Positions 32,302 to 43,100 of a stretch of 64,000 nucleotides of DNA are shown here, piece after piece. Source of the stretch: Botryosphaeria dothidea (Eukaryota > Ascomycota > Dothideomycetes > Botryosphaeriales > Botryosphaeriaceae); NCBI GenBank assembly GCA_011503125.2, contig WWBZ02000022.1:3038001-3102000 (forward strand), read 5' to 3'. The notes below the pieces were generated by a model. That model ran no database searches. It was not told the DNA's origin and saw nothing but the letters and a program-made list of their open reading frames with translations. How positions within the stretch are numbered: the stretch's first letter is position 1; each line of letters starts with the position of its first letter. The position numbers and the translations under genes are program-made.

Positions 32302-35007
32302 CTAGAAAGCATCCACCCGTGGCTGGCGTTGTCTTAGTGAAGACCACACCGTTCCACGTGCATGTCTAGGGCTAGACATGGCTTTCATCCTACCTCTGCC
32401 GTTGCTTTTCTGGGCATCCTCCATACCTTCTTGCTGCTTCTTACCTCCTTTTTCCTTTGGTGACGCGGCTGGAGCTGTCCGCTCCCCGCCCCGGGCGGCC
32501 GCTGCCACCCTTGAGGGGCGAGTGCCGGTTGCGCCATGATCGGCATCTGTGCAAAACGTGGATGTGCTATGTTTGCATCTTGATTGCACCTGTGACCGAA
32601 GTCTCTGGTAATAAGGCGGATACGGCCGAGGAGGTGCGTGGTATGGGAAGAAATGGACCGCTGACAGAGCTAGAGGGAAAGGAGGACGGGATGGATAGTC
32701 GTACGGCATCCTACCCCACCCATGCTGCTGCGGCGGAATCTTTGGACGATCCCAATGATCGCGCCATGTGCTTCTGTCTTGCCCTTCATCGTCTCCGTCG
32801 TCGCTTTCGTCTCCTGTCGTTGAGCAGCGGTCTTGATCCTCAGCCGGCAGTCTCTGTGCATGGAAAGCCTGTTCTCTTTGGAGATTCGGGTATGTTCTGG
32901 CATATTGCTGTCTTCGCTCCCATTGCTGTCGTCTCATCGTCTCTTGCGCATGAACCATCCTCACATCTTCCAGCAGCATCCGGGACCCTCCGCCAGATCT
33001 GGCCAAGAGGTCTTTCCACCGACGCTTCAGTGCTGGAATTGTTCCCAGCTTCGTCATATTCGAGACTCCAGAGAACTTTTCTCGGCGATACAAAAACGAC
33101 CGAGCCCAAGCGCGTAATTCGCGTAGTGCCCTCCCTGTTGCGGCGCCAGAGGGGTATATCGCCTCCAAAATATTGATTGGGTCTTCATAGGTAACCGGCC
33201 AAGAGCTGTACAGTCGACGCAACGCGTATGCGGCAAGCTCGGTAAAGCCCATGACTCCGGCAAGGCGGTACATCCGGATATCCCGCAAAAGATGGTGTGG
33301 CGAGTCGGTCTGCCGCTGTTCGTCCGTCTCGTCCTCAGATGATGGAATCGCATGAGCGTTTTTACGAGCATTTCGGCCCTTGTCCTGGGCCCTCCCTGGG
33401 TGGACTTGGATGAGAGGCACACCATACCACTCTTCCGTGCCTCCACCATCACCATCGTCATCCTCGCTTTCCCCACCGCTGCCGCTGCTTTCTACCCGCA
33501 GCGCTGGATAATATCTCCCCGTCCTCAAGAACGTCATCAAGTCGCCCAGCTCCTCTTTCTCCCCCACGCCCGCCCGCGGCACCTCGATCCAGCGCTTGCT
33601 CCCGCCTGCAAACGCCACGGCGAGGCTCGCGAACTGCTCGACGGCGCGCCGGGGCAGACTGATCGGCTTGTCGCTCTCGTAGATGACCTCGACGTAGGCG
33701 GAGGCAGGGGAGCTGCGCGGGATCCGGTGGACGTTGCCGTTCGCGTAGCAGGCGTAGAGTTCATAGCCGCGCAGGCAGGCCGGCGCGGAGAGGAAGGGGG
33801 CGCATTCGGCGTCGTGCCAGGCGGTGGCCGCGTCGAGGGTGATGATGGGGACGGCGGCGGGGCAGTAGGTTGAGCGTTCGGGGTGGCGCGGGGACGATGA
33901 AGTTACCTTGCTCCTCTTTCCGCGGCTGCTTTTGGTGCCAGTACCCTGGCCGGACAGGACTGGGGCGCGAAATCTTGCGGAGCGAGAACGATCTGCTATG
34001 AACTGCGAGAAAGCGCTCGGAAGCCTGTGGCCGAAGCCGATAGGTAGTGGTCTCGTCTTCTTGCCGGTGCCTTCTTCTGCTTCGTTTTTGGCCGCCTGCG
34101 CGCGTAGCTCCCACAGGATGGCGGCGAAGGCATTGCCGTGGGCGAGGTGGTCGTCATCATTAAGCTCCTTTCCTTCTCCACCCTCATCGTCTCCTCTGCC
34201 TCCATCTCCATCATCCGCTTTGCAGCTGCATGAACGTCCCACTCCACCACAGACAAGAATCAGATACGCATGAATCATATGATGCAGCAGCGTCCCCACG
34301 ATCTCATCCCTGCTCGCGCCCTGCAGCGCCACGGCGTTCAGCTCGATCTTCACGCGCACGTCGTCCTGCCGTCCACTTTCCATCCCGCCCCTCCCCCTCG
34401 TTTGACCCGCTGTTGCTTCTTCTCGCCTCTTTCCTCCTCGCCCAATCCAATCATCACCCTGCCATCCACCACTGACGAGCCTAGTCCTCCCGGACACGCC
34501 TTCGTCCAGCGTCTCCCACGCTACTTCACACGCACTCTCCTCGCCCTCGCAGCCCTCCCCAAGCTTTCCGTCAAACACGGCCGCGCTGAGAGAGGGGAAG
34601 ACCAGGCCCGGGTAGGCGCGCCACTGGCGCGGCGGGACGGGGTAGGTGCGGGCAGCGCTGATGGCGTCGGCTGCGGCGGGTGCCGCATTGCCTGTGGAAT
34701 CGGTCTTGACGGCGTTGGGGGAGACGGAGGAGCTGCGGAGGTGGTGGACTAGGAAGGCGACTGCGTAGTTGGTGTTCCAGTGGCCGGGTTGGGGGGTGTT
34801 GGCGTGGGGGTGGTCGGGAGTGGTTGTTGATTCGGATGCTGATGTTGAGTGGGACGGTGAAGGGGATGGGGATCGAGTCTTTGGGTTTGCTCTCCTGCGG
34901 CGAGCGGTGCGAGTGATGGGTTCTTCGTCTTCGTCCGATGATGACGAAAATGCAAAGAAGTCGGACTCATCAGATATGTAGTTTGGGCCCAAGAACGGCC
35001 GGACCAT
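32302..35007 (-). CDS. SprT-like / BTB-like fusion protein with altered HExxH motif
   Basis: One intronless frame of 901 residues. Residues 135-300 look like a SprT-like zinc-metalloprotease domain: FPSLSAAVFDGKLG, then VRVKIELNAVALQG, the LLHHMIHAYLIL helix (242-246 HHMIH) and AHGNAFAAILWEL with the third ligand His290. The expected catalytic Glu of HExxH is His243, so hydrolysis by the standard mechanism is doubtful. Residues about 405-640 resemble a BTB/POZ-type fold (AYVEVIYESDKPISLPRRAV ... LGDLMTFLRTGRYYP ... YRLAGVMGFTELAAYALRRL). N- and C-terminal parts are disordered and charged. Possible roles are DNA-protein crosslink handling or ubiquitin-ligase adaptor function; neither is proven. 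The domains were read by eye. Confidence 0.72.
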   Translation of the reverse strand: MVRPFLGPNYISDESDFFAFSSSSDEDEEPITRTARRRRANPKTRSPSPSPSHSTSASESTTTPDHPHANTPQPGHWNTNYAVAFLVHHLRSSSVSPNAVKTDSTGNAAPAAADAISAARTYPVPPRQWRAYPGLVFPSLSAAVFDGKLGEGCEGEESACEVAWETLDEGVSGRTRLVSGGWQGDDWIGRGGKRREEATAGQTRGRGGMESGRQDDVRVKIELNAVALQGASRDEIVGTLLHHMIHAYLILVCGGVGRSCSCKADDGDGGRGDDEGGEGKELNDDDHLAHGNAFAAILWELRAQAAKNEAEEGTGKKTRPLPIGFGHRLPSAFSQFIADRSRSARFRAPVLSGQGTGTKSSRGKRSKVTSSSPRHPERSTYCPAAVPIITLDAATAWHDAECAPFLSAPACLRGYELYACYANGNVHRIPRSSPASAYVEVIYESDKPISLPRRAVEQFASLAVAFAGGSKRWIEVPRAGVGEKEELGDLMTFLRTGRYYPALRVESSGSGGESEDDDGDGGGTEEWYGVPLIQVHPGRAQDKGRNARKNAHAIPSSEDETDEQRQTDSPHHLLRDIRMYRLAGVMGFTELAAYALRRLYSSWPVTYEDPINILEAIYPSGAATGRALRELRAWARSFLYRREKFSGVSNMTKLGTIPALKRRWKDLLARSGGGSRMLLEDVRMVHAQETMRRQQWERRQQYARTYPNLQREQAFHAQRLPAEDQDRCSTTGDESDDGDDEGQDRSTWRDHWDRPKIPPQQHGWGRMPYDYPSRPPFPLALSAVHFFPYHAPPRPYPPYYQRLRSQVQSRCKHSTSTFCTDADHGATGTRPSRVAAAARGGERTAPAASPKEKGGKKQQEGMEDAQKSNGRGRMKAMSSPRHARGTVWSSLRQRQPRVDAF

Positions 35008-36007
35008 GATGTTATGTTATCACAATCCGGAACAATATTATTCAAGCTCAATAGAAATGCGAATCCTTTCGATTAAGATCGAGTGCGAGAATAGATTGAG
35101 CATTTGTAGTCAATGAGGTGGCCTTCGACTGCGCGATAAATATTGAGTGTTTTCTTTTCCAACCACGGATTACGTCTGTTCGAGCAATCATTAGCATGTG
35201 GCAGCGTTGTCCCGTAGTTTGAGGCGAGGGTTGTTTTCCGTTTGTAAACAAACTCGTGCTACGACGAACAACACATCAAACCTGGCGAAGCAAGCGATAC
35301 TGCCCGTAAATTTCACAACACTTCCGGCGCGGATCTTTGGTTGCAACCACTGGGAACGTAAAAAAAAAGGTGAGAAAAATCTCTGAAAACTGTGGTAATA
35401 GATTCTCAGATCGGAATCTATTCTTCTACAACGCATCACCTTTATTCTGACTGCTTATTTCTTGTTCCTTTGGGAACCCAAACATGTGCTTGGGCATATC
35501 AACTCGTGGAGAAAAAGTAGCAATCAGGTTAAAAGACTCATGATCATTTTGGGTGGAAACGGGAGCTGGCACCGTGTGATATGCAGCGCCGGGTGACGAA
35601 ATTAATAAAAATGGACGTGAGATCAAGCAGGAAATTGATCTCTCTCGTTCTCCAAGGGCAGTCTTCCGGTGCTTCAAAGAAAAAGGAAAACGCATTGGGG
35701 ATATATCATTTGAACTGCTCGTACCTCAAGTGTCGCCAGCAAACGAGAAATAAGAAGGAAAGTCATGACAATGTACAACGTTATTCGCCATGTCGCATCA
35801 GGAAAATTCGGGGGGCTGGACACGTGCGATTGGTCAATTGGCGGAAGCTCTCGGCCCCCCCTGGTCGCGGTCGCGCTTTCCAACCGCCGAGCTCACCCGC
35901 CCCGGAATCGAATGGAAACCGAAGCTGAAGACCTTTAGACACGTCTATTTTGGCCAAGAGAGACGCCTTCCCGGTATAATATCCGTGAGATGGTGTGTGT
36001 TGGGGGC
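35008..36007. other. Intergenic region
   Basis: 1 kb holding the SprT-like gene promoter (minus) and the 3' end of the Mpv17/PMP22 gene (minus). No supportable gene. Confidence 0.5.
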
Positions 36008-36894
36008 TTAATACCGAGGCCTGTCATAGTCGTCTCGTCCGCCAACGGTGCTGCGGCTGTCGCCGTAGTGCTTTCTCCTGAGAGCGGCGAGCCTCTTCTT
36101 CTTGGTGTGGGCGTTCACGTAGGTGCCAATAATAAAACCGATGATGTTGAAGAAGGGTACCCAAGTCTCCTGGGGCAGGAACTTCTGGGCAAAAGCAAGG
36201 GCAACGGGCGAGGTGATCCAGCTGACCTTCATGACAGGCATGAAACCAGCCTTCACGGTTGCGCGCACCTGGTGGAAAGTGCGGGCGCCAGCGATGATGG
36301 CCATGGAGGTGAGGTAAACGCCGTTTTGGATCGGCGAGACCTGATGATGACATGATCAGCGACACGAGCGCGCGGCAACGGCGCAGAGCCCAACGCGGAA
36401 ACTCACAATTAGATTGCTGACAAGAATCTGCAGAATCTTGGCCTTCAAGCTGGTCCGTCCCTGAAACATCTTCTGGAGAATTTGGATGAGGACGTGACCC
36501 AACGGGGCGCTGATGAAGGCGCCATAGATGGCCATCTTGGGGACGCGCGAGGTAAAGTAGCCGCCGTCCTTGTTACGGTCATGGGCAATCCACGAGGCCA
36601 GGAACTCCTGCAGGCCGGAGAGAGTGCCGGAGGTGAGCATCTTGGTGCGCAGCGGGTTGCTCTGGAGCTGCTTGAGGTAGGCCTGGATGGGGAGACATCA
36701 GCGGTGGAGGTCACGGATTGGAGGCGCGTGGGCAATGTGCGCACCTGGAGATAGCCATTGGCGCCGCCGCCACGGGTCAGAGCCTCGCCGACATCGTGAA
36801 CCAGATCGTCGTGCTTGCCGCCCTTGGGGACGGCGGGGGCGGCGGCAGCGGCAGTCGCAGTCTTGACCGACTCCTTCTCGAACTTGACCGACAT
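36008..36894 (-). CDS. Mpv17/PMP22 family membrane protein
   Basis: Three exons (36894-36745, 36682-36407, 36340-36008; introns 62 and 66 bp, all phase 0) give 252 residues. After a soluble 50-residue N-terminus comes YLKQLQSNPLRTKMLTSG, the family's usual opening. Four hydrophobic segments follow, with YGAFISAPLGHVLIQILQ, MAIIAGARTFHQVRATVKAG, MKVSWITSPVALAFAQKFLP and ETWVPFFNIIGFIIGTYVNA. The tail is strongly basic (HTKKKRLAALRRK). Mpv17/PMP22 proteins sit in peroxisomal or inner mitochondrial membranes and may form channels. The family is likely; the compartment is not decided by sequence. Confidence 0.8.
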
Positions 36895-37974
36895 GGCGAG
36901 GTGTGTTTGGAACGCGACGGTGGGGATGCGAGACGGAAGGCGATGACGGGCTTGGGCGGCAGGCGGGAGATGAGGGTTGAAGGTGTTTGTTGTCGCAGCT
37001 GCTGCGCTGTCGGCGTTGACCGAGGCAGGCAGCTTGGGTCGGCCCAAGGTTACTTAGCGCCGCCCCAGCCAGCACCAGCCCGCCGCCCAGCCTTCTCGGG
37101 ATTTGGCGCGCTGCGACGAGCCGGCAAATCGAACGGGCCCTTGAATGCGGGGAAGCACGCCGCCTTCACCAACAAAACCACTCGCCCTCGCTACTCCACC
37201 GCCCCTGCACTGCACCTCATCGCATCCGCGATTTTTGTTTTCAATGGCATCCGCCTTCCGCGCGGTCTGCGCTGCCCAGCTCATTTCGTCTGCCGTGCCC
37301 GACGGCTGATCGGCCGTGCTATCTGTTGTGAGACGCCAGCTGTGCGCGCGCAACGAACGCCTCCCGCCCGGCAGAGTGCTTGCTGGGCGAAGCGCTGCGG
37401 CAGGACGTCGAGCGCAGCCCGTTTGCGTCCGCGGGGCCGGCGGCGAAGGGCGGCGGCCGAAGGCATAGCGGTGGGCGAGGGTGCGTTGGGCATTTTGCAT
37501 GCTGTCAATGCTCGACCGGAATGCGCTGCCGTATCGCGATAAGAAATGCGGAATTGATTCACTCCAAAAAGCACCCTTTCCTTCCTCGCCCGTGTTTCTT
37601 GTCCCCAATCCCTACGACTCCTCAACCGGCGAGAGCGGCGCGCGTAAGAACCGCAGAGTCCAGCCAGCGCATTCAACTGCGCCGGCCGCCCGTCGCTCTT
37701 GCCTTCCCTGCTACCATAGGCTGGACACGCCTCGCCGACCTCTCACCTCAACTCATCCCACAACCCAATCCAAGCGAGCCCACTCTACTCCTCGCCCCAT
37801 CCGCTCGCTGTCATTCCTTTCGACCCCCCAGAATGGACAAGCCCATTGTTTGAGTCCGCGACACACAACCTTTTCCGCCTCGCCCTCAACACCTATCCAG
37901 GCGCCTCAACCCCCGCGCCAGATCTTCTGATTCCAACTGCTCACAAACTTCAACCGCCTGCCATTCCCCTCAAG
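36895..37974. other. Divergent intergenic region
   Basis: 1.08 kb between the Mpv17/PMP22 gene (-) and the next plus-strand gene. It should hold both promoters. GC-rich frames of up to 184 codons overlap on opposite strands without motif support. Confidence 0.45.
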
Positions 37975-39486
37975 ATGCCGTCCGTTAATGACCACCCGTC
38001 GCCTCTGCGCGCCAATTCCCCTGACCCGGAGCCGCCGCCCACGCACGAGGTTTGTGTCACCCGACGTCATGAGAGTGCAATTTACTGACGGAACCACCAA
38101 AAGACGGCAGCCAACGGGAAGACTCCAGACGTTTCGCAGTTCCCCAAGCCGCCGCCGCGCTCTAACTTCAAGCCGCAATGCACCCACGTGAACATGGCCC
38201 GCGCCTATGGCGCTACCTGTCAGAACTGCAACCGCAAGTCACCCCTCGGCTGGGTCTACCAATGCACCTACGATGAGGGCGATGATCCCTGGGCCATTGT
38301 CGCTCATCGCCAACCTGCCGTTGAAGCTTGTGACCCGTCTGACTTGATTGGCATGATGAAGGCCCTCGATTTCAATCATTCAATCATTGCACAGGCTGAG
38401 AAGGGACTCTACACGCCTGAGCAGATCGAGCGTCTAATCAGTCAGAAGCAGAAGGTACTCGATATCATCAACAGCCAGAGTCCCGACAAGGTTGCTGCAG
38501 GTAATGACGAGCTGTCGGCAGCTATGAGCACCATCTTCGCTAACACGACCTACGAAGACTTCCGCGCCAAGACCCAGTCTCCGACTGCAACCGCTGTAGC
38601 CAAAGAGCGTGCGAAGCACCTGAGGACCGTCCATCCCAGGTGCAGATTTAAGTGCTGCCAGACCTGCCGCGGCGACTTCAGGGTACGCCTTTTCCCTCCC
38701 CTATTCATCCAATATGAAACTTAATACCCTCACCAGGCCCGTGCCTTCGAATCTTTCGAGGCTGTCTGCGACGGAGAAGTGAAGCCTTTGCGTCTGGCAG
38801 ACACCGCTACTCTACCTGTTCGTGACGTTCAAGTCATACGTGAAATAGGCATGAGGTTCCAACCTTTGGTTGCTCAGAGTTCGTTCTCTACCGACTCAGG
38901 AGAAAGCGAACCTAGAGAAGACGAGCAAGAAGAGGAACAATCTGAGACCAGCGAACGTGCTGAAAGTACCCGTACATGGAGGACAACCGACTCCGCTCGC
39001 GAGTTTCGTAGCCGTGAGACCGCCCAAGCCAGGACCTTTTACAGGGTCGAACCGGAGGATGACCTCGCCATGTTCGAGAGCATGCATTTCAACGACTTTT
39101 CCTTCCGCCGCAGCGTTCGCAACAGCATGTCCTTTGCTGCCAAACACATATTCCGTAAGCGCCGCGAGTCCTCTTCAGATGGTTCTGCAGTTACTCTACC
39201 TCTAGCTTGCTCGCAAAAGGCTGCCTCTTCCAAGAACTTTCAGGACTCCGGTCTCAGTCTTCCAAAGTCTTTCTTCGGCCGCCGCAACCCCTCTATCTCT
39301 GGTATTCCACCCAGCACCATCTTCCGTGGAGGACTCCCCACGCCTGCGCCCACTTGCTCTACTGGTGAGAGTGATCGCGACGGCGAAAGTATCAACGAAG
39401 AGGATGGCGGCGTTAGTCTGACCGAGGAATCTGTCGAAGTCCACAAGCCTGATTTGGTGCCTCAGAGCATCACCGCTCAGGCTTGA
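37975..39486 (+). CDS. Uncharacterised fungal protein with two CxxC clusters
   Basis: Exons 37975-38049, 38104-38682 and 38737-39486 (two 54-bp introns) give 467 residues. I do not recognise a named family. Two cysteine clusters stand out: Cys51, Cys64, Cys67 and Cys79 (TCQNCNRKSPLGWVYQC), and Cys205, Cys209, Cys210 and Cys213 (RCRFKCCQTCRGDFR). They could form one or two zinc sites. Between them is a helical segment with DLIGMMKALDFNHSIIAQAEKG and YTPEQIERLISQKQKVLD. The C-terminal half is Ser/Glu-rich and disordered with repeated RR/FRRS patches. The second splice rebuilds a continuous CRGDFRARAFESFEAVC stretch, which supports the model. No function is proposed. Confidence 0.75.
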
Positions 39487-40138
39487 ACGGCACGACGAAG
39501 GACACTCAGGCGTTCTGTTTGGTGATCATGGCGCATCAGGAGGTTTCTGGCACTCGCAAGCACATCACTTCAACGACAAGCATGGTTCGGTGTATCATTA
39601 AAGAGAATTCCCCTTCTGCTGTACAGGCTTTTCTCTTCCACTCTGGTCTTTCTCTACGGCGAAGACTTTTTCCTTTTTTTCAAGGCACCTCAGGAAGTTC
39701 TCTTTTCAGCTTTAGGGGATGGGTTAACAGGAACCTCAAGATTTCTAATTGCTTCTATTACTTTCACGTTTCTGGGACTTTTCTTTTTTATGCCCGTGGG
39801 AGCTATCATAGGAAGGGCCAGATATCGGTTCGGCATCACACAGAAGCCTCGGATCAAGAGCTATTGCGTAGTGTACTACTAAAGATCAATGAGATATCCA
39901 CAAACGATTGCAATATCAACGAGCATTTTTCAAACGGATATCTGAATCAATTTTGACGAATCATGAATTTACATGTTGCGCACTACCAGCGCCGGGTAGT
40001 ACAACTCTATCCGAATTTTGTCTAACACCCCCCATAACTGATCCTCGTCTCATTTCATCCCCTCTTAACATAAAGTCATTGCTAATTAGTCCCGAAATGG
40101 TACTGAGGGTCCAATTCTCCTCCCACACAATTCCTCCA
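39487..40138. other. Convergent intergenic region
   Basis: About 650 bp between the CxxC gene (+) and the ABC transporter (-). AT-richer than its flanks; no gene. Confidence 0.5.
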
Positions 40139-43100
40139 CTACTCATCACCGTCCTTCTTCTTCCTCGAGAAGACCCCGGTCACCTTCTTGACCGCTTTAC
40201 CCAACACACCGAACAGCCACCCGAACCCGAAACTCCACCCCTTGATCCGCACCGTGTACACGAAGAAGTAGACGAGCGCCCAGTTGCTGATGACGAAGGC
40301 GAGGAAGATGCCGAAGTCGCGCCACTTGTCGCCGGCGCTGATGTTGAGCGTCGCCAGGTAGTCGTCGCCCGTCGTGTACGCGCAGTACTGGCAGTCGGCA
40401 GTCGCGCCCGGGTTGAGCAGGTAGCCGGGAGAGGCGTCGGCGAAGGCGCCGGCGTAGGAGGCGCAGGTCTGGTTGGGCGGCGGGTCGAAGCGCGCGGTCT
40501 CTTGCGTCGTGCATTCGACCGGCTGGCCGTGCAGGGTCGCGGCGAGGACGCCGCCGATCCACCACGTGGAGGGGTTGACGTAGTACCTGTTGGTGTTGGT
40601 CAATTTTTCTTCCCTGTCTTGGGGGGGACGATGAGATGAAACTTACATCCAGTACTTCCAGAAGACCGGGAGCATCGAGTACGGACGCACGACGCCGTTG
40701 AAGAGAGAGAACATGACGAAGAAGAAGGGGAGCACGTTCGAGATGACGGTGAAGGACGGCGCGAACGCCGTGATCCACTGGCCCCAGCTGGCCTGGAAGA
40801 AGAAGAACAGGAGCGTCATCAGGAACACGTAGCCCGCGGTCGACGAGTCCGTGGGCAGGCCGGTCGGGAAGTACCAGAGGACGTAGTAGACGACGGCACC
40901 GATGATGGCCGGCGGGATCTCGCCGACGACCTGCGCGGTCGTGAAGGCGAACCAGCCGTAGATGCGCGAGGGGTGCTCGCGGGCTTGCCACAGCGCCATG
41001 TTCTGGAAGAACTTGGGGACGACCGAGTTGACAATGGCGGGAGGGAAGACGATGATCAGGAAGGCCGTGAACATGCGGTTCTGCATGTCCTGCTGAGAGT
41101 TGCCGAGTTTCCAGAAAGTGAAGCCGTTGAAGACGCCGATGATGACGGAGACGAAAAGCTTGCCGTACAGGTAGGACGGGTCTCTCCAGTGTTGGATGAA
41201 GACTCGCTTGGTGAGCGTGGTGGTCTGAAGCCAGACTGGGGCAGCAAACTCGCGAGCCTGGCCCTCCTGGCGGGGCGGTCTATCCTCCTTCCTCTCCCGG
41301 TCGATGCGCTCGATCTCTTCGAGCATATCCTTGTTATTTTCGGACTCTCTCCATTCCTGGTTCCAATCAATCTTGCGTCCATTTTCCCTGCGGGTAGGCT
41401 TGGCGGCCGTCTCGAGAATGAATTCAGCAACGTTCTTGTTAGGTGGGCACTGAACACCGCGCTGCGCAAAATAGTTGATGACGTCTTGACCATTATCGCC
41501 CACAGGTCCGAAATAGAAAGTGTTTCCTCCAGGGTTGAGCGCAAGAATCATGTCGAATTGCTGGATAAGAATAGAACTTGGCTGATGGATGGTGCAGATG
41601 ATTGCCTGACCGGCCTTTGAGAGCTTCTTCAAAAACCGCACAATCGAATATGCTGAGTTGCTGTCGAGGCCACTGGTCGGCTCATCGAGGAAGAGCAACA
41701 GGGAAGGCTTAGCAGCAAGTTCCACGCCGATGGTGAGGCGTTTCCTCTGTTCCACGCCAAGAGAGCTGATAATTGCGTCTTGTAAATCGCCGAGTTCAAG
41801 CAAGTCGATGACTTTATCCACATAGTCAATCTTCTCACTACGCGGGATTTCCTTATCCTGACGGAGAATGGCGGAGAACTCGAGCGCTTCTCTGATCGTT
41901 GCCGTCTGATCATGGATGTCCATCTGCTCACAGAAACCCGTACCCCGCTGAAAGTCGAGATCAAGTGGCTTTCCGTCCACGAGCATGGCACCGGAGACAA
42001 CACCAATTGTTTGTCGCTGGGCCAGAGTGTTCAGCAGAGTCGTCTTTCCGGCCCCTGACGCACCCATCAAGGCGACCATGACGCCTGGCTTGGCATATCC
42101 GGAGATATTGTTGAGCAGCTGCTTCTCTCCACCCAGATATGGAACGCTGTAGGAGACGTCTTTCCAAGTGAAAATGCTGTCACTGTTGGAAATCGAATCC
42201 AAGGCTTCCTCCGCTTTTGATTTCGTCTTCGCCATTGTGAGGTCGGCATCCTCGTTATTTGATGAATGTACGATTCCGGCGGCTGCCTTTTCCTCATCAA
42301 GGGGCTTCTTCTGCTCCATCAAAGCTTGCTTGGCCCTCTTGCTTCGTTTGAACACTAGCGCGCCACCGCCGCCCTCTGCAAAGCTGAAGAGTTCTGTTGC
42401 CGCGCCAGTGACCAAGATGTACAGAACTGTGAAAGCGATGACAACACCAAAGTTCCGCCAAAGATGTGACCTCATATAGGTGTAAGTGGTTCCGATATAA
42501 TCTGCACCTGACACGACTTGAGAATTCGGAGAAGCGCCACTGATGGCACAGCCTTGGTAGCCGGACACCACACCTGAGCCCTGCGGAACCAGCTGTGCGG
42601 GAGCACAATCCATGATTCTGTTGGAGAATTCATTGGAAAGTACTGCCTCGAAGGAGTAAGAGATCGGGTTGATGTAGTAGAGCCATCCGAACCAGATGTA
42701 TTGGCTTGTCAGCTGAGGCTTGACAATCACATAACCGGTGAAGATGACAAGTAGATTTAGTGCGATTCCGCTGAAGCGCACCGCGTCATCTATGGATGGC
42801 GAGAGGGCGGCGAACATTCGATAAAGAGCTGTTATGCATATCGTTGTCGTGTAGATGAACAGCATGTAGATGAAGAACTTTCCAGCATCGACGTCCAGAT
42901 TGGTCATGAAGTACATGATAATGGCGAAGACGACGACCTGGACGAGAATGATCGGGATGTCGGTGACTACGCGGGCAATGCTGACAGCTGACGGGCGGTA
43001 GAAGGCGTAATCCTTATGACGGGCAACGACGAGACGACCACTGACCGCTTTCATCAATTCACTGAGCTGAAGCCAGCCAAGGAAGAGAATGGAGAAGAAG

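Noticed and set aside
32457..33176. 239-codon plus frame
   Set aside because: Antisense to the SprT-like gene with no motif.
37054..37608. 184-codon minus frame
   Set aside because: No conserved motif; overlaps an equally open plus-strand frame in the promoter region.
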